The position numbers and the translations under genes were made by a program. From assembly GCA_037576215.1 (NCBI GenBank), contig JBANDB010000009.1, positions 3,782,001 to 3,846,000 of the forward strand: DNA of 64,000 nt. The letters run 5' to 3'. Within the stretch, counting starts at the first letter, position 1. Every line of letters begins with the position of its first letter. Of the stretch, positions 25,234 through 35,811 are shown one piece after another. The notes under the pieces were generated by a model. The model searched no databases. It had not been told where the DNA came from and saw nothing but the letters and a program-made list of their open reading frames with translations. This DNA is from Armillaria gallica (taxonomy: Eukaryota; Basidiomycota; Agaricomycetes; Agaricales; Physalacriaceae).

Positions 25234-26600
25234 TTACTTGGCCGACAGCTCCACTGCATTCTTGAAAGCGCTGAGGAGCGCCGTCAGCTGTATCTTTTCG
25301 CTACCACCAGTTGACAAGCGGTGTCTACAGGGAGGTCAGTACATGGACATGACATTCACAGTTGAACGTACTCTGTCGTTGCGAGATGATCAAGGAGATA
25401 TATGCGAGCGGCTGGCTTCAGATCAATGCCCTCAATGAACTCGTAAGCTCCCGTAATGAGGTCCTGCAACGCGAGTCCTCGCTCAGTTTTCATCGCAGAA
25501 ATCACTGATAACTATCAGTCAGAATTCTCAAGGCAAAAGTCTGGATACGAACTTTGATGAGAAGTTGTGAACTCATCGGACAGCATGGATTTCACGATGG
25601 TTTCAACATCAGTGGGGTGTGGACTTCCAGTACAGTTGTAGATTTCTGTCTCCCCGATAATGTCATAGGCAGCATGGCACGCCTGTAAAACATTAAGTGC
25701 CCGACGCATGTCACCCTTCGAAAGCTTTAGCAGAGCCTTCTTGCCCTCATCTGTGAGATGAACTCTACAAAACCATCAGAAAGACAAAAGTAGCGCGATG
25801 AGCAGATAGTACACACCTCTCAGCTTCCACAACTGTCACTAACCTCTTCTCTACCTGATCTATAGGAAGAGGAGAAAATCGAAAACGAGTGCAGCGACTC
25901 TGTATAGCTGGTGCAATCTTGTTGACATAGTTGCAAATGATGCAAAAGCGGACATTCTTGGTGTACTGTTCAATTACTCGACGCAGAGCTGCTTGGGCTG
26001 CTTGGGTCATCATGTCCGCTTCGTCCAGGATAATGAGCTTGTAGCCTTTAGAGAACAGAGTACGCGTCTCCGCGAACTGTTTGATCTGCTCACGAACGAC
26101 GTCGATGCCGCGTTCATCTGACGCGTTGAGCTACACGAAGTGACTATGAGTTAGCTGGACACGAATTGGCACAACTTACTTCCAGAATTTGTTTTCGATA
26201 GTCCGATCCATATATACGACGGGCGACTGCCAGTATAGTGGAGGTCTTTCCAGTACCAGGGGGTCCATAGAACAAAAGATGAGGTAGACGGTTCTTTTCG
26301 ATGAATTTTTCGACTGCGATGCGGGTCAGGGAAAATCGGCCATGGATGTCGAAACCGCGTACTAGTGCTGGTTATGTCCTTGTGCGAGACAACGTCGTTC
26401 AAAGTCACCGGACGATACTTTTCCACCCTAAATGCTACTGCATGAGCATTGCCACTACAGCCCGTGAATGCCGCTCACCATGGCAGGTTGTCGTTGTCAT
26501 AGGGCTGGGCGTCGCTATCAACAGCCTTGCCCTTGCCCTTGGCGGAGGCTGGTATGGCATCAACATCCATCATTTCGGTGTCCTCGTCGTAAAGAGCCAT
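25234..26600 (-). CDS. RFC3: Replication factor C subunit 3 (human RFC5 type)
   Basis: ATG 26600 opens MALYDEDTEMMDVDAIPASA. Residues from about 40 onward are the clamp-loader core: WVEKYRPVTLNDVVSHKDIT, the Walker A LLFYGPPGTGKTSTILAVAR, LELNASDERGIDVVR, the Walker B LIILDEADMMTQAAQAALRR, the SRC arginine-finger motif in APAIQSRCTRFRFSPLP, and sensor 2 in KGDMRRALNVLQACH. The C-terminal domain ends LLSAFKNAVELSAK at TAA 25234-25236. ICNYVNKIAPAIQSRC and the IYNCTG segment place it with yeast Rfc3/human RFC5 rather than the other small subunits. It loads PCNA onto primed DNA. It is divergent from an APSES factor and has MCB sites in the shared promoter. Confidence 0.96.
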
Positions 26601-26742
26601 TGCGAGTGGTTGTGTGGAAAGATAACGCGTCGACGCGACAGCGCGAGTGAATTTGACTTTCCCACGCAGTTATTTATTTATTTAATTTACTCCCAACCTC
26701 GCGTGTCGCGCCCCAAGTGGCACCTTGCAGACAACACCGTCG
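26601..26742. promoter_or_regulatory. RFC3/APSES divergent promoter with MCB cluster
   Basis: These 142 bases between start codons contain ACGCGT at 26625-26630, ACGCGA at 26633-26638 and the reverse form TCGCGT at 26699-26704. ACGCGT is the MCB site bound by Mbp1-type APSES domains, and replication genes such as RFC3 are standard MBF targets. The APSES gene itself reads out of the same region, so it may regulate itself. Confidence 0.65.
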
Positions 26743-29174
26743 ATGATGCAGTCGGGTCGACAAGCCCCCAACCAGCCGCCCGTGAAAATCTATAATGCAG
26801 TCTACTCGTCGGTACAGGTACGCTTTTCTTGTGTTGGTAATTGGCACGGGCTCATTGGGCACAGGTATATGAGTGTATGATCAGAGGGATTGCTGTCATG
26901 CGCAGACGCGGCGACTCGTTCGTTAACGCGACCCAGATCCTCAAGGTAGCAGGCGTTGACAAGGGACGGCGGACGAAGATCCTTGAAAAAGAGATCCTTC
27001 CAGGAAAACACGAAATCGTCCAGGGTGGGTATGGCAAATACCAAGGCACCTGGTATGTATCGTCCGTCGTTGACCATCTTTTTCCTGCTTATAATCTACC
27101 TAGGATTCCCCTTGAGAGAGGTCGGGATATCGCTTTGCAATACGGCGTTGCCCCACTGCTGGCGCCCTTGTTCGATTTCACACCCAGCACCAATTCTCTT
27201 GCCGCTCTTCCAGTGTCGACTCCTAATATCAACTCCGTATCGCCCAGACCGCTCTCTGCATCATCATCGTACTCGTCAATACCGTCTAATACGGCAACGA
27301 ACAACTATATGGCAGGGATGCCGTCCGCGCTTGCTCCGCCTCCGATAATGCCAGGCTCTGCTCTTCGACTGCTCAATCAAGGTCGCGCCCAGGGACTATT
27401 TACACCTTCAACTTCCGCTGTTTCTGCAGCAAGACCGGGCTACAAGTCACCCAATACCTTCTCACAATCTCCGTTCTCACAAACGCCCCCGCCATCGTCA
27501 CAGCCGCTGAAAAGAAATCGATCGGAGGATGCACACACGGAGGCGAGTGCCCCAGAACCTCAAGCAGCTACTGAAGATGGACCATCGCCGACGAAACGCG
27601 CTCGAAAGGATCCCACACCTCCCGTACCTGCCCCAGATAAACGGCTGGTCCGTCTCGCCACCAAACCATCTATCCCGCGAAACATCGATCCCTCCATACC
27701 ACTGAAAGATACGCGTCGCGCGGCCGTTGTCGCCTCCATATGTCAATCCGATGCCCCAGCTCCTGTTATGACTCTATTAAGTGACATTGCTCCCATACCT
27801 GGTTCTAATTCAATTGAAGTCGATACTATTCTCGATGACCAAGGTCATTCTGCCCTACATCTTGCATGTGCATTGTCGCGCCTTTCTACTGTTCAAGCAC
27901 TTCTATCGTCCGGTGCAGACGTGCATCGCGGCAATCATCTCGGAGAGACTCCGCTGATACGAACAATCCTTTCCACGCATTCGTATGATGCACAATCGCT
28001 CCCACAGCTACTTTCTTATGGACTCTCACAATCTGTCATGACCTTGGACACATCGCGAAAGAGCGTTCTTCATCATATCGTCGCGCTAGCTGGCGTAAAG
28101 GGTCGGGCAGTGGTAGCGCGGTATTACCTGGATCAGATATTTTTATGGATTGCCAAGGAAGATGGCGGCGATTTTGCTAAGATTGTGGATTTACAGGACG
28201 AGCACGGTGACACGGCTCTCAACATCGCGGCCCGAGTGGGCAGTAGGACGTTGGTTCGCACGCTCGTTGACGTCGGCGCGAACAAGATGTTGATGAACAA
28301 GTTGGGCCTTAAGCCGGGCGATTTTGGTGTCGAGAGCGAGGTAAGATCTTTCATCACGCTTGATTTATTTGCTCATTCTTTGCAGGAGCTGAGTGGAGGA
28401 CCTAAACCGGAAGACATCCTTGCGACGTTACGATCCATACCTCCCGTACCAGTGCAGAAATCTCACGATGTTATTGCGGACATGACCCAGATGATACAAT
28501 CGTTATCTACGGAGTTCCAGACAGAGATAAAGAGCAAGCAGGACGCGTTGGATGTGACCCAAGCTCATCTACGTGCTGCGACGCGTGAGTTGAGCGAACA
28601 ACGAAAACAAATACAAATGTGGCAGGGTCGTTGTGCAGAGCTAGACATGCTCGCCCAGCGCGTACGGAATGTGGAGCATGCGATTGAGGATGAGGTGCAG
28701 TTCGACTGGACGGGTCGTGGTGGCGAGAGTGTAGGAGTGGAAGGACAAGAGCCCAGCGTTCCGCTATAGAGGACCTTCGTCCACGATGACCGGAACTCAG
28801 GCTCCGGTCGTCACCATCGACGTGGATCCACCCATGCCCGCTGGAGATTCTGTTGCCTCGTTGATCAGGCTGAGGCGGTTGAAGATGTGGCACGAGAAGA
28901 TGGAAGAAATAGCGGAGCAACGAATGAAAGGTTTAAGAGGCGCGAGTGCAGAGAAAGAGTTCATGTGCCGGAAGATTGTTGCGCTTTGCACAGGCATTGG
29001 TGTTGACAAGGTTGAGGATATGCTCGATAGTTTGCTTGTTGCCGTGGAAAGTGAAGCCCAGGTCGTTGATATCGGTCGGGTGTCGGGATTCATGCAAAAG
29101 GTACAGGACGTCCCCTATTAACTCAATAAATAATGCTAATGAGCTTTTTGCAGGTTCGAGATGGCATAATCTAA
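26743..29174 (+). CDS. MBP1: MBP1/SWI4-like APSES-ankyrin cell-cycle transcription factor
   Basis: ATG 26743 opens MMQSGRQAPNQPPVKIYNAV and, after one intron, VYECMIRGIAVMRRRGDSFV, NATQILKVAGVDKGRRTKIL and HEIVQGGYGKYQGTW, the APSES/KilA-N DNA-binding domain. A Ser/Pro-rich linker with basic segments follows, then ankyrin repeats (GHSALHLACALSRLSTVQAL, GDTALNIAARVGSRTLVRTL), then a coiled coil (TQAHLRAATRELSEQRKQIQ). The conserved C-terminal block RLRRLKMWHEKMEEIAEQRM to GRVSGFMQK is in another frame and is joined by a short intron ending near 28776. A last intron (29101-29153) gives the terminal VRDGII at TAA 29172-29174. The protein forms MBF with a Swi6-like partner and drives G1/S genes. 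The join at 28730-28776 is the least certain point. Confidence 0.93.
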
Positions 29175-30593
29175 AGAGTTTTTTAACGTCATGCATTGTA
29201 AGTGGATGTATTTATTCCCTAACTCGTACGACCATCTCCTCGATTTCATGATTATCTACCCATTTGTATGCTTAGCGATTGCAATGGTCTTGATTTTTGA
29301 ATCAGGTTTGAGACGTTGAGCAATTCGACAATTTGTCGTTCAGTCGTCTCAAAATCTGGAGGCGGCGCTCGGTCATCAGTGCTATTTCTCTTCGAGCTGG
29401 CCTTCATTCAATGCGTCATTGCGAACGGATCTCTTCTGGACGATTTTCTGTGGTGTATCCACTCCCTGTTCTCATGCCTAAGCCCGATGTTTTTGTCGAG
29501 GTGATGCCTTCCATTGCCTATTACGATCAACCGTCTTGTGCTGGTACTGGCGTACATGGCATATGTGGCCACAAATGTCCTATCTACGTTGCAGCGATCC
29601 TTGTGCACTTCGATTTAGGATCTTACTCTGCGTTCACGCATCCTCTGAAGATTCTCGATCATCTCTTCGATTTAGGTGGACTTCCGGTGAATCCGTGAGT
29701 CCGCGCGGGACAGCGCCGGCCCTCGCTTTCAAAAATTGCCTATCATTCCCCAGAATTAGTACCTGCTGCGGCATTGCATACACGATGTCACTCGGAAGTA
29801 CCAATTGGCGAGGATTGGAGGGAAAAACTACAAAGCATGGGTTATCTCTAGCCCCTCGTCTTGTGATGCGTTCTTCGAATCGATCATTGAGATGTGCCTC
29901 TTCACTGGAGCTCCGATCAGCCGCAGAACCATGTCGTCGAGCCTTGCTTTGGTCTTACTGTCCTTTGTTCTGTATTGCACACGGGAAGAACACCTTTTTA
30001 GAGACCTTCGCATGGCTCAGGAACGTTTGCACGTCTTCCTTATGCAATCAATCGAATTCCGGGGTAAAGAGCATCTGATCTGGTTAGTAAACTAAGGGAC
30101 ATCCCTAGGTCGTTCCGCCGTGCCCACCTTACCAGCTGGGAATCGAGTTCTTTAAGAGACCGTGGTCAAGCGGCGCATCTTGACTCGCTTATGGTCCACT
30201 TAGGTATGTGCCGTGGCTACGTGCCTTGCATTCTCAGTGCTGACTGAAGTTTTCTTATTTAAGATCATTCTGCACGCGGCTGCGGGGTACGGCATTGAAT
30301 AGTGTGGGCGGTGTGGGGTCATTGGCGTTCCATCAATCAGGGCCGTTCCATGTGACCGAAATCCGGAACGACTAACAGAACAGAGCGAACATCAATTAGG
30401 TCAAGTGAGAAGCAACATTCTCCATATGATCTATCCTATTCCATACATGTTAGCTTCGACGTGAAAGTCTGGGACCTTTATATTGCAATTTTTCGGGGTT
30501 GCCGATAGGCACATCTTTTCAATCGGCTCCGGTCTCGTCGAGCGTTAAAAGGGCGCTCAATACATTCTGAGGACTCCTTATCGTCCCCCCACC
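29175..30593 (+). other. Unrecognised, possibly coding or decayed region
   Basis: Between the APSES gene and the first transporter, several plus-strand stretches look coding but lie in different frames. One frame near 29340-29480 contains SLRTDLFWTIFCGVSTPC. Others give ELVPAAALHTRCHSEVPIG near 29755 and FFESIIEMCLFTGAPISRRT, followed by LFRDLRMAQERLHVFLMQS, at about 29870-30060. The first has a vague look of a fungal-specific transcription-factor middle region, but no Zn2Cys6 cluster was found and I do not assign a family. An unusual spliced gene or a pseudogene are both possible. The last 300 bases are the promoter of the transporter. Confidence 0.35.
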
Positions 30594-33235
30594 ATGGATA
30601 CGACCACCCCAAGTTCATCCCCTTCGTCGACCAATGAAAAGGAAGCCGGTTCCGTGCAGATTGTAGAGAATGCCAATGTGTATAATGCTCACATCGATGT
30701 CAGCCGCGTAGACGAGCGAAAGCTCATGCGGAAGATTGATATTGCTTTGATACCCTGGCTGTCTTTCTTGTATCTTCTCAGCTTTTTGGATCGCACGAGT
30801 ATTGGAAAGTGAGTGTGGCTTTCGATTTTGTGCGCATCATTCAACTCATTTCGTCTTTCAAAATGTTAGCGCCAAGGTTGGTGCCCGCCCATAAATGAAG
30901 TCGACTTTTTTGAGACCGCTCTTTCCAGCTCTACAATTTGGAAGAAGACTTGCATATAACTGACAACCAGTACCTCATAGCGTTGACCATCTTTTTCTTC
31001 AGGTGAGATATCCTGAATTAAACCACACCTAATTGCTAATTCTTCTTAAGCTACTCCATCTTCGAGGTGATTCTGCCGGTGTGATGTGTGTTGTTAAATT
31101 CTAGCTGAAACGGATTGAGGTTCCTTCGAATGTGTTTTTGAAACGCTTACGCCCGTCCTTATGGCTATCGGCTCTCATGTTCTTTTGGGGTATAATGATG
31201 GTGCGTCAACACCGAAATGATACTTCTAATGCTGACGAGGCATCAGACGGTTCAAGGTTTAGTGCACAATTACGGCGGCCTCTTAGGTGATTACCCGTGC
31301 TCGTCTTATCGCCCGTTCATGGACTGATGGGAAGTATAGGAATGCGTTGGATGCTTGGGACATTCGAAGCTGGCCTGTTCCCTGGCGTCAACTATTACTT
31401 ATCATGGTGCGTGCCTCGCTGCTGTGTTCAACGAATCTTAATTTGAGCCTCTTAGTTGGTACAAACGATCCGAGTTTGGTATCCGGGCTGCCGTTTTCTT
31501 CTCCGCCGCAACTGTGTCCGGGGCGTTTGGAGGTTTACTGGCGGTAAGAGCCGCCCAGATCTATATCCTAAGTCAGTGCTCACTTACATATCAGGCTGCC
31601 ATATCAAACATGGAAGGGATCGGCGGAAAACCAGCCTGGGCTTGGATTTTGTGAGATACACTCTGTTTTTCTCTGAGCTGATTTACGAACATTTCATTCA
31701 GTATTCTGGAAGGCCTCATCACCGTGGTCGCAGGGATCGCCTCGTTCTGGATCATCCAAGACTTCCCCGACACGGCCAAGTTCCTTTCAGAAGAAGAGAG
31801 AACCGTGGTTGTTCGGAGATTGCAAGGAGACGACCAGTTTAGCGCGGCTGGCGAAAAGTTAAAGATGAAATACATCGTGCAGAGCTTGGTCGATTGGAAG
31901 ACATATGTTGGGAGTAAGCCATTATCACGTCCAACTACCTTGGGGCTAATTGCATCGGCAATAGTCGTGATTTACGCGGGCTGCGATATGCCACTGTATG
32001 CATTCTCTCTATTTTTACCGACCATCATCAATCAGGCGAGTGTATTTTAATATTAGTACGATTATCGCTTATCCGTCGCTCGCATTGCATAGCTTGGTAA
32101 GACCCGAGGGTTATCCGAATTTTCGTAGAGATGTTCGCGTTAAATTCCTCTTAGGTTTCAGCGCGACACCAGCAAATCTTCTGACAGTTCCTGTCTATGT
32201 GTTCGCTTGCATCGTAACATGTGGTGTTGGGTTCTTCGCTGACAGATGGGGCCGCCGTGGTTATTTTAATCTGTGAGATCCTTCATCCACAACCAGGAAC
32301 CTTAGCCCTAATTAAGTTCATCCCTCAGCGTGTTCCTTTCTCTTGGTATGTCCTTTTACATTGTGGTCAGCCAAGCCTTTCGCACTCAACGGTCATGTAG
32401 GCGCTGTGGGTTACATCGTTCTCATCACTTCGAGAAGCGCCGCAGTATCATACTTCGCTGTATATCTTGCGACGTGGTAAGTCTATCTTTGCAAATACCT
32501 CTTCATCGCTGAGCGGGTCTCAAAAAGTGGGATCTATCCCGTCGTCCGTGAGTTCTGCCGTACTTCATCTGGATTTTCTCACCGCCTGCTTGAACTTTCT
32601 AGCGAACACTATGTAAGTTTCCCAGGTCTTACTTGACGCGGGCCGGCTCAAAAGCAAACTAGTGCTTGGATGTCCAACAATGTAGAGGGATCCTACAAAC
32701 GTAGTGTTTCTTTGGCAATGGTCATCAGCATGTACGTCCAAGATGTTCTGAGGTTCTCCAGCCACTCACCTTTTCAAGTGGAAACATAAACGGCGCAGTC
32801 AGTTCAAATGTGGTATGTGCAATTAATTGTTCCCTCGTAAGGCCGCTCACACAAGCTGACTATAAAAACAGTACCGGGCCAAAGATAAACCTCGGTATAT
32901 ACTTGGTGCGTGCTCCTCACTGACAAAGAGGTTGGCTAAATATATCAAACTATCTTCACAGGACATGGTAAGGATGCCCTATCTGCGTTACTTGAACAAG
33001 AACTGAAAGAAATATAGGTCTGGTGCTTATGTACATTGGCCTCGGCATCATCTTCACCCTGATCTACCTGTACTTTGCGAACAAAGAGAACAAGAGACGA
33101 GAAAGAGGAGAAAGGGATGAGATCATCGGTGATGAAGACGCGCAAGGAAACGAAAGCAACGGTCGATTCGTTACGGTCGAAGCAGCCAAGAGGGAGAAAG
33201 GCGATGCGTGGAGTGGATATAAGTACACTTTATGA
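30594..33235 (+). CDS. Major facilitator transporter, DAL5/TNA1-like (copy A)
   Basis: ATG 30594 opens MDTTTPSSSPSSTNEKEAGS. The family N-terminus follows: DERKLMRKIDIALIPWLSFL, YLLSFLDRTSIGN (first helix), YNLEEDLHITDNQYLIAL, VPSNVFLKRLRPSLWLSALM, RWMLGTFEAGLFPGVNYYLS and FSAATVSGAFGGLLAAAISN. The second half includes FADRWGRRGYF (the loop 8-9 signature) and NNVEGSYKRSVSLAMVIS. The C-terminus ends GDAWSGYKYTL at TGA 33233-33235. At least ten introns are present. This is the anion:cation symporter (ACS) family, whose yeast members carry allantoate, nicotinate, pantothenate or biotin; the substrate here is unknown. It is clearly related to copies B and C downstream but more diverged, and lies on the opposite strand. 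Confidence 0.88.
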
Positions 33236-33392
33236 ACATATCGCAATTAGAATGTACACTAAACGCCAGTTTCATGAGAAATGATGACTGTAACTTAGAT
33301 GACGTGCGGTGGCTCATGATAAACGCATTCTTCAATTTACTAACATCCGATACACGACGTGTATTGGTAGCAGTGGAATAAATGGTATATAT

Positions 33393-35339
33393 CTAGTAGA
33401 TGCCGGGAATAAATTTGTACTTGACGATAGAGCAATAACGCTCCCAGTCTTTTCCGTATTTAATGGAACACCTACAAACTCGTCAAACCTTGATGAATGG
33501 AGTGATCCATGAAGACATACCGTTCAAAGTCGCGGCTGCAGCGATGTATCAGAACAGTGATGAAAAACACTGAGTAGAAGTAGGGAATAGGTGTAGCCAG
33601 TCCGATAACCGCTCCCCAAGTGAAGCTCATTGTCCAGTCTGCCACGTAGTTCTGTAAGAAAATCAGAAACGAGACGAAAATACACGTAATTGCTATACGA
33701 ACAGGTTTTCGTGAGTATGCCCACCATCCACTGGTGAGAAGTCGGTTTCTAGAGGTAACATCAGTCTCCGGGGAATAGCGAAGAAATCGGCTAACATACC
33801 CATGCGCAGTCTGGATGTAGGTAGGGTTCTCAACAGTATTCCAGGGAAGCTGAGGGAATGTCGTGCGGAATTCGGTAATTCCTTGCGTTTGCATCTTGAA
33901 ATGACTCTTTTGAGCCATGGCGGTATCCCAGCTGGGTGAATGTGAGCAACACAAGAAAGAGTCGATGATGGGGGAAAAACTCACATATAATACGCCGTCA
34001 GAAGCGTCGCGTACAGGACAACATACGTTGGAGTCGAAAATTGGTATTTTGATGGATCATGGGAGGCCATGTATACAACGGAGTAAACATAGGACTAGAC
34101 AGTGATTAGATAACACCTCATAGACTTGTTGAACAGACTTACAAAAGGGACACCGGCAAAGTTCCAGAAAATAACCATGAAGCCCCATCTGTGCCACCAC
34201 GTTAGCTAAGAATGACTAAATGGAAGACCCCTACTTTTCATGATACATATCCCAGGTCTGGGGGATACATTCTTCTCCTTTCGCACTGAAGACGGTTAGC
34301 AATTGAGTGTGAAAGCGGACCGTCACCACCTACCAGGCGTTCAAGTATAACCACGTCGCAAGAGTCATGAATGCCATGTTCTGTTGAGTGATGAGTCCAT
34401 AATGCTTTCCGGATACGAAATGTAAAAATGCTTACAGGAGTGACATAGCCATACTGCTCGTACTGCTGACAGCAACCAGACACGGCCAAGAAGAAAACGA
34501 TGACCCAAGGAATACGAACTTCAGCCCACATCTTCAAATCAATAGGACCAATCCGCGGGTTCAGTGAAGCGCCCATGAAGACGTCGTAGATGAAACTACC
34601 GGACATCCGTATTTGAGTGCCGGTAGCAACAGCGATGAAGTACATCCCAAATGACACGCCGAAACCCCAGATCATGGCAACGCTCATGAGATGTCCGTAG
34701 TTGTCGATGATTTCAGTCAGACGGAACGTGCCGGTGTAATGAAGCACGGCTGCAGTCACCGTGGTCGCGTAGAGCGAATAGAGCGCGTTACAATGGTACG
34801 TGAGTGTCTTGTAGCCCAATGAAGGTACGGGAAGCCCTTCTTGTTTGAAGCCGGGCATGACCCAAGCCAAGAAGAGCTGGAAAAATATGTTTGCGGAATA
34901 GACTTTCCACGCATAGGCGTTAGGGCTTGCATCCTGTACAGGGTGTAAGCCAATTGAAGACGTAGACATGGAGCAGGCGCACAGTGCAAACATGGTCCCA
35001 CATTCTGAGCAGGAAAGGCCTGACGTCCTCAAGAGACGTGGGATGAATAAGCTTTCCGTCGTAGAACCACAAGCAGATCCAGAGATAATACATGAGCAAG
35101 GGGAACCCAGTCATGATGGCCGTGACACCTAGAGGCCCACCGAACTCATACCTGTAAGCAAGAGACCGCTAAGCGCACTGACGATTTCGGAAGAAAGTAT
35201 TTACGCACGTCTCATGCTGGTCCAGCCTCTGATCGATTTTCTTCCCCTCTTCGGAGACCTTGATAATACCATCTGCACCTTTTGGCAAACCGTTGGAGGT
35301 GTTCCGTTGTCGTAAAGTTCCGTTCCCCTCTGCAACCAT
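33393..35339 (-). CDS. ERG4: Delta(24(24(1)))-sterol reductase
   Basis: ATG 35339 opens [20 protein letters not shown]; another in-frame ATG lies 18 bases upstream. Conserved blocks in order are [100 protein letters not shown] and [19 protein letters not shown]. The last exon is joined across an intron that interrupts the Arg codon in FER, giving [17 protein letters not shown] and ending IPGIY at TAG 33393-33395. This is the NADPH-dependent reductase that makes ergosterol from ergosta-5,7,22,24(28)-tetraenol in the ER membrane. It is full length and undamaged. It converges on transporter copy A and sits between copies A and B. Confidence 0.93.
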
Positions 35340-35676
35340 TGTGGATGGAACAAACACAATGCAGGAAAATTATCGAACGACTCTATGGAGGATATTGGTC
35401 AACAAGTGCAAAGAACGCGTTGATTGCTTACTTGCGCGCGTCGGGATAGCCCGGATGATCACCGGAACCAAACGATTCACAAACGGGATCAGTCCTGAGG
35501 CCTGATCGATCAGTCATTGAGCTGTGCAGCGATAATTGTGGAAGTGAACGGTAATTCTCCAACCGTTCACTCGGATTTAGCAGGGAACCCTCGCAAAACA
35601 GGTGAGGGCTGTCATCTTGAAGTTGGCAAGAAGTTGGTCCACTTATTTATCTACATCCCTACGTAAAAGAAGCAAT
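35340..35676. other. ERG4 upstream spacer
   Basis: This stretch of about 340 bases lies between the ERG4 start and the left direct repeat of the transporter duplication. It should contain the ERG4 promoter. A small inverted repeat built on ACGGTtAATTCTCCAACCGT-like halves occurs near 35545-35570. No coding sequence is recognised. Confidence 0.4.
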
Positions 35677-35811
35677 GTGAAGTAATAGTGAAAGCCGAGG
35701 AGGAGAATAAATTGAACGATGCTTCCTTTGCCTAACAACTGAAGATCTCGTCGCCGACTGCACTGTGATGCACAACATTTGATATTTCCAGCGATTTTTG
35801 ATCCCAACTCA
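35677..35811. repeat. Left member of ~140-bp direct repeat
   Basis: The segment starting GTGAAGTAATAGTG and ending GATCCCAACTCA recurs at 38923-39063 in the same orientation with a few substitutions and a small insertion. Together the two copies bracket the duplicated transporter segment B exactly. The repeat is absent next to segment C. Confidence 0.85.

Noticed and set aside
28797..29093. Minus-strand frame opposite the APSES C-terminus
   Set aside because: The plus strand encodes the conserved MBF C-terminal block here.
28786..29121. Separate small gene starting MTGTQAPVVTID
   Set aside because: Its RLRRLKMWHEKMEEIAEQRM and GRVSGFMQK blocks are the C-terminus of MBP1-type factors, so it is the last part of the upstream gene joined by an intron.
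33472..33984. ERG4 ending [13 protein letters not shown]
   Set aside because: A GT-AG intron interrupts the Arg codon of FER and yields the conserved end [11 protein letters not shown].
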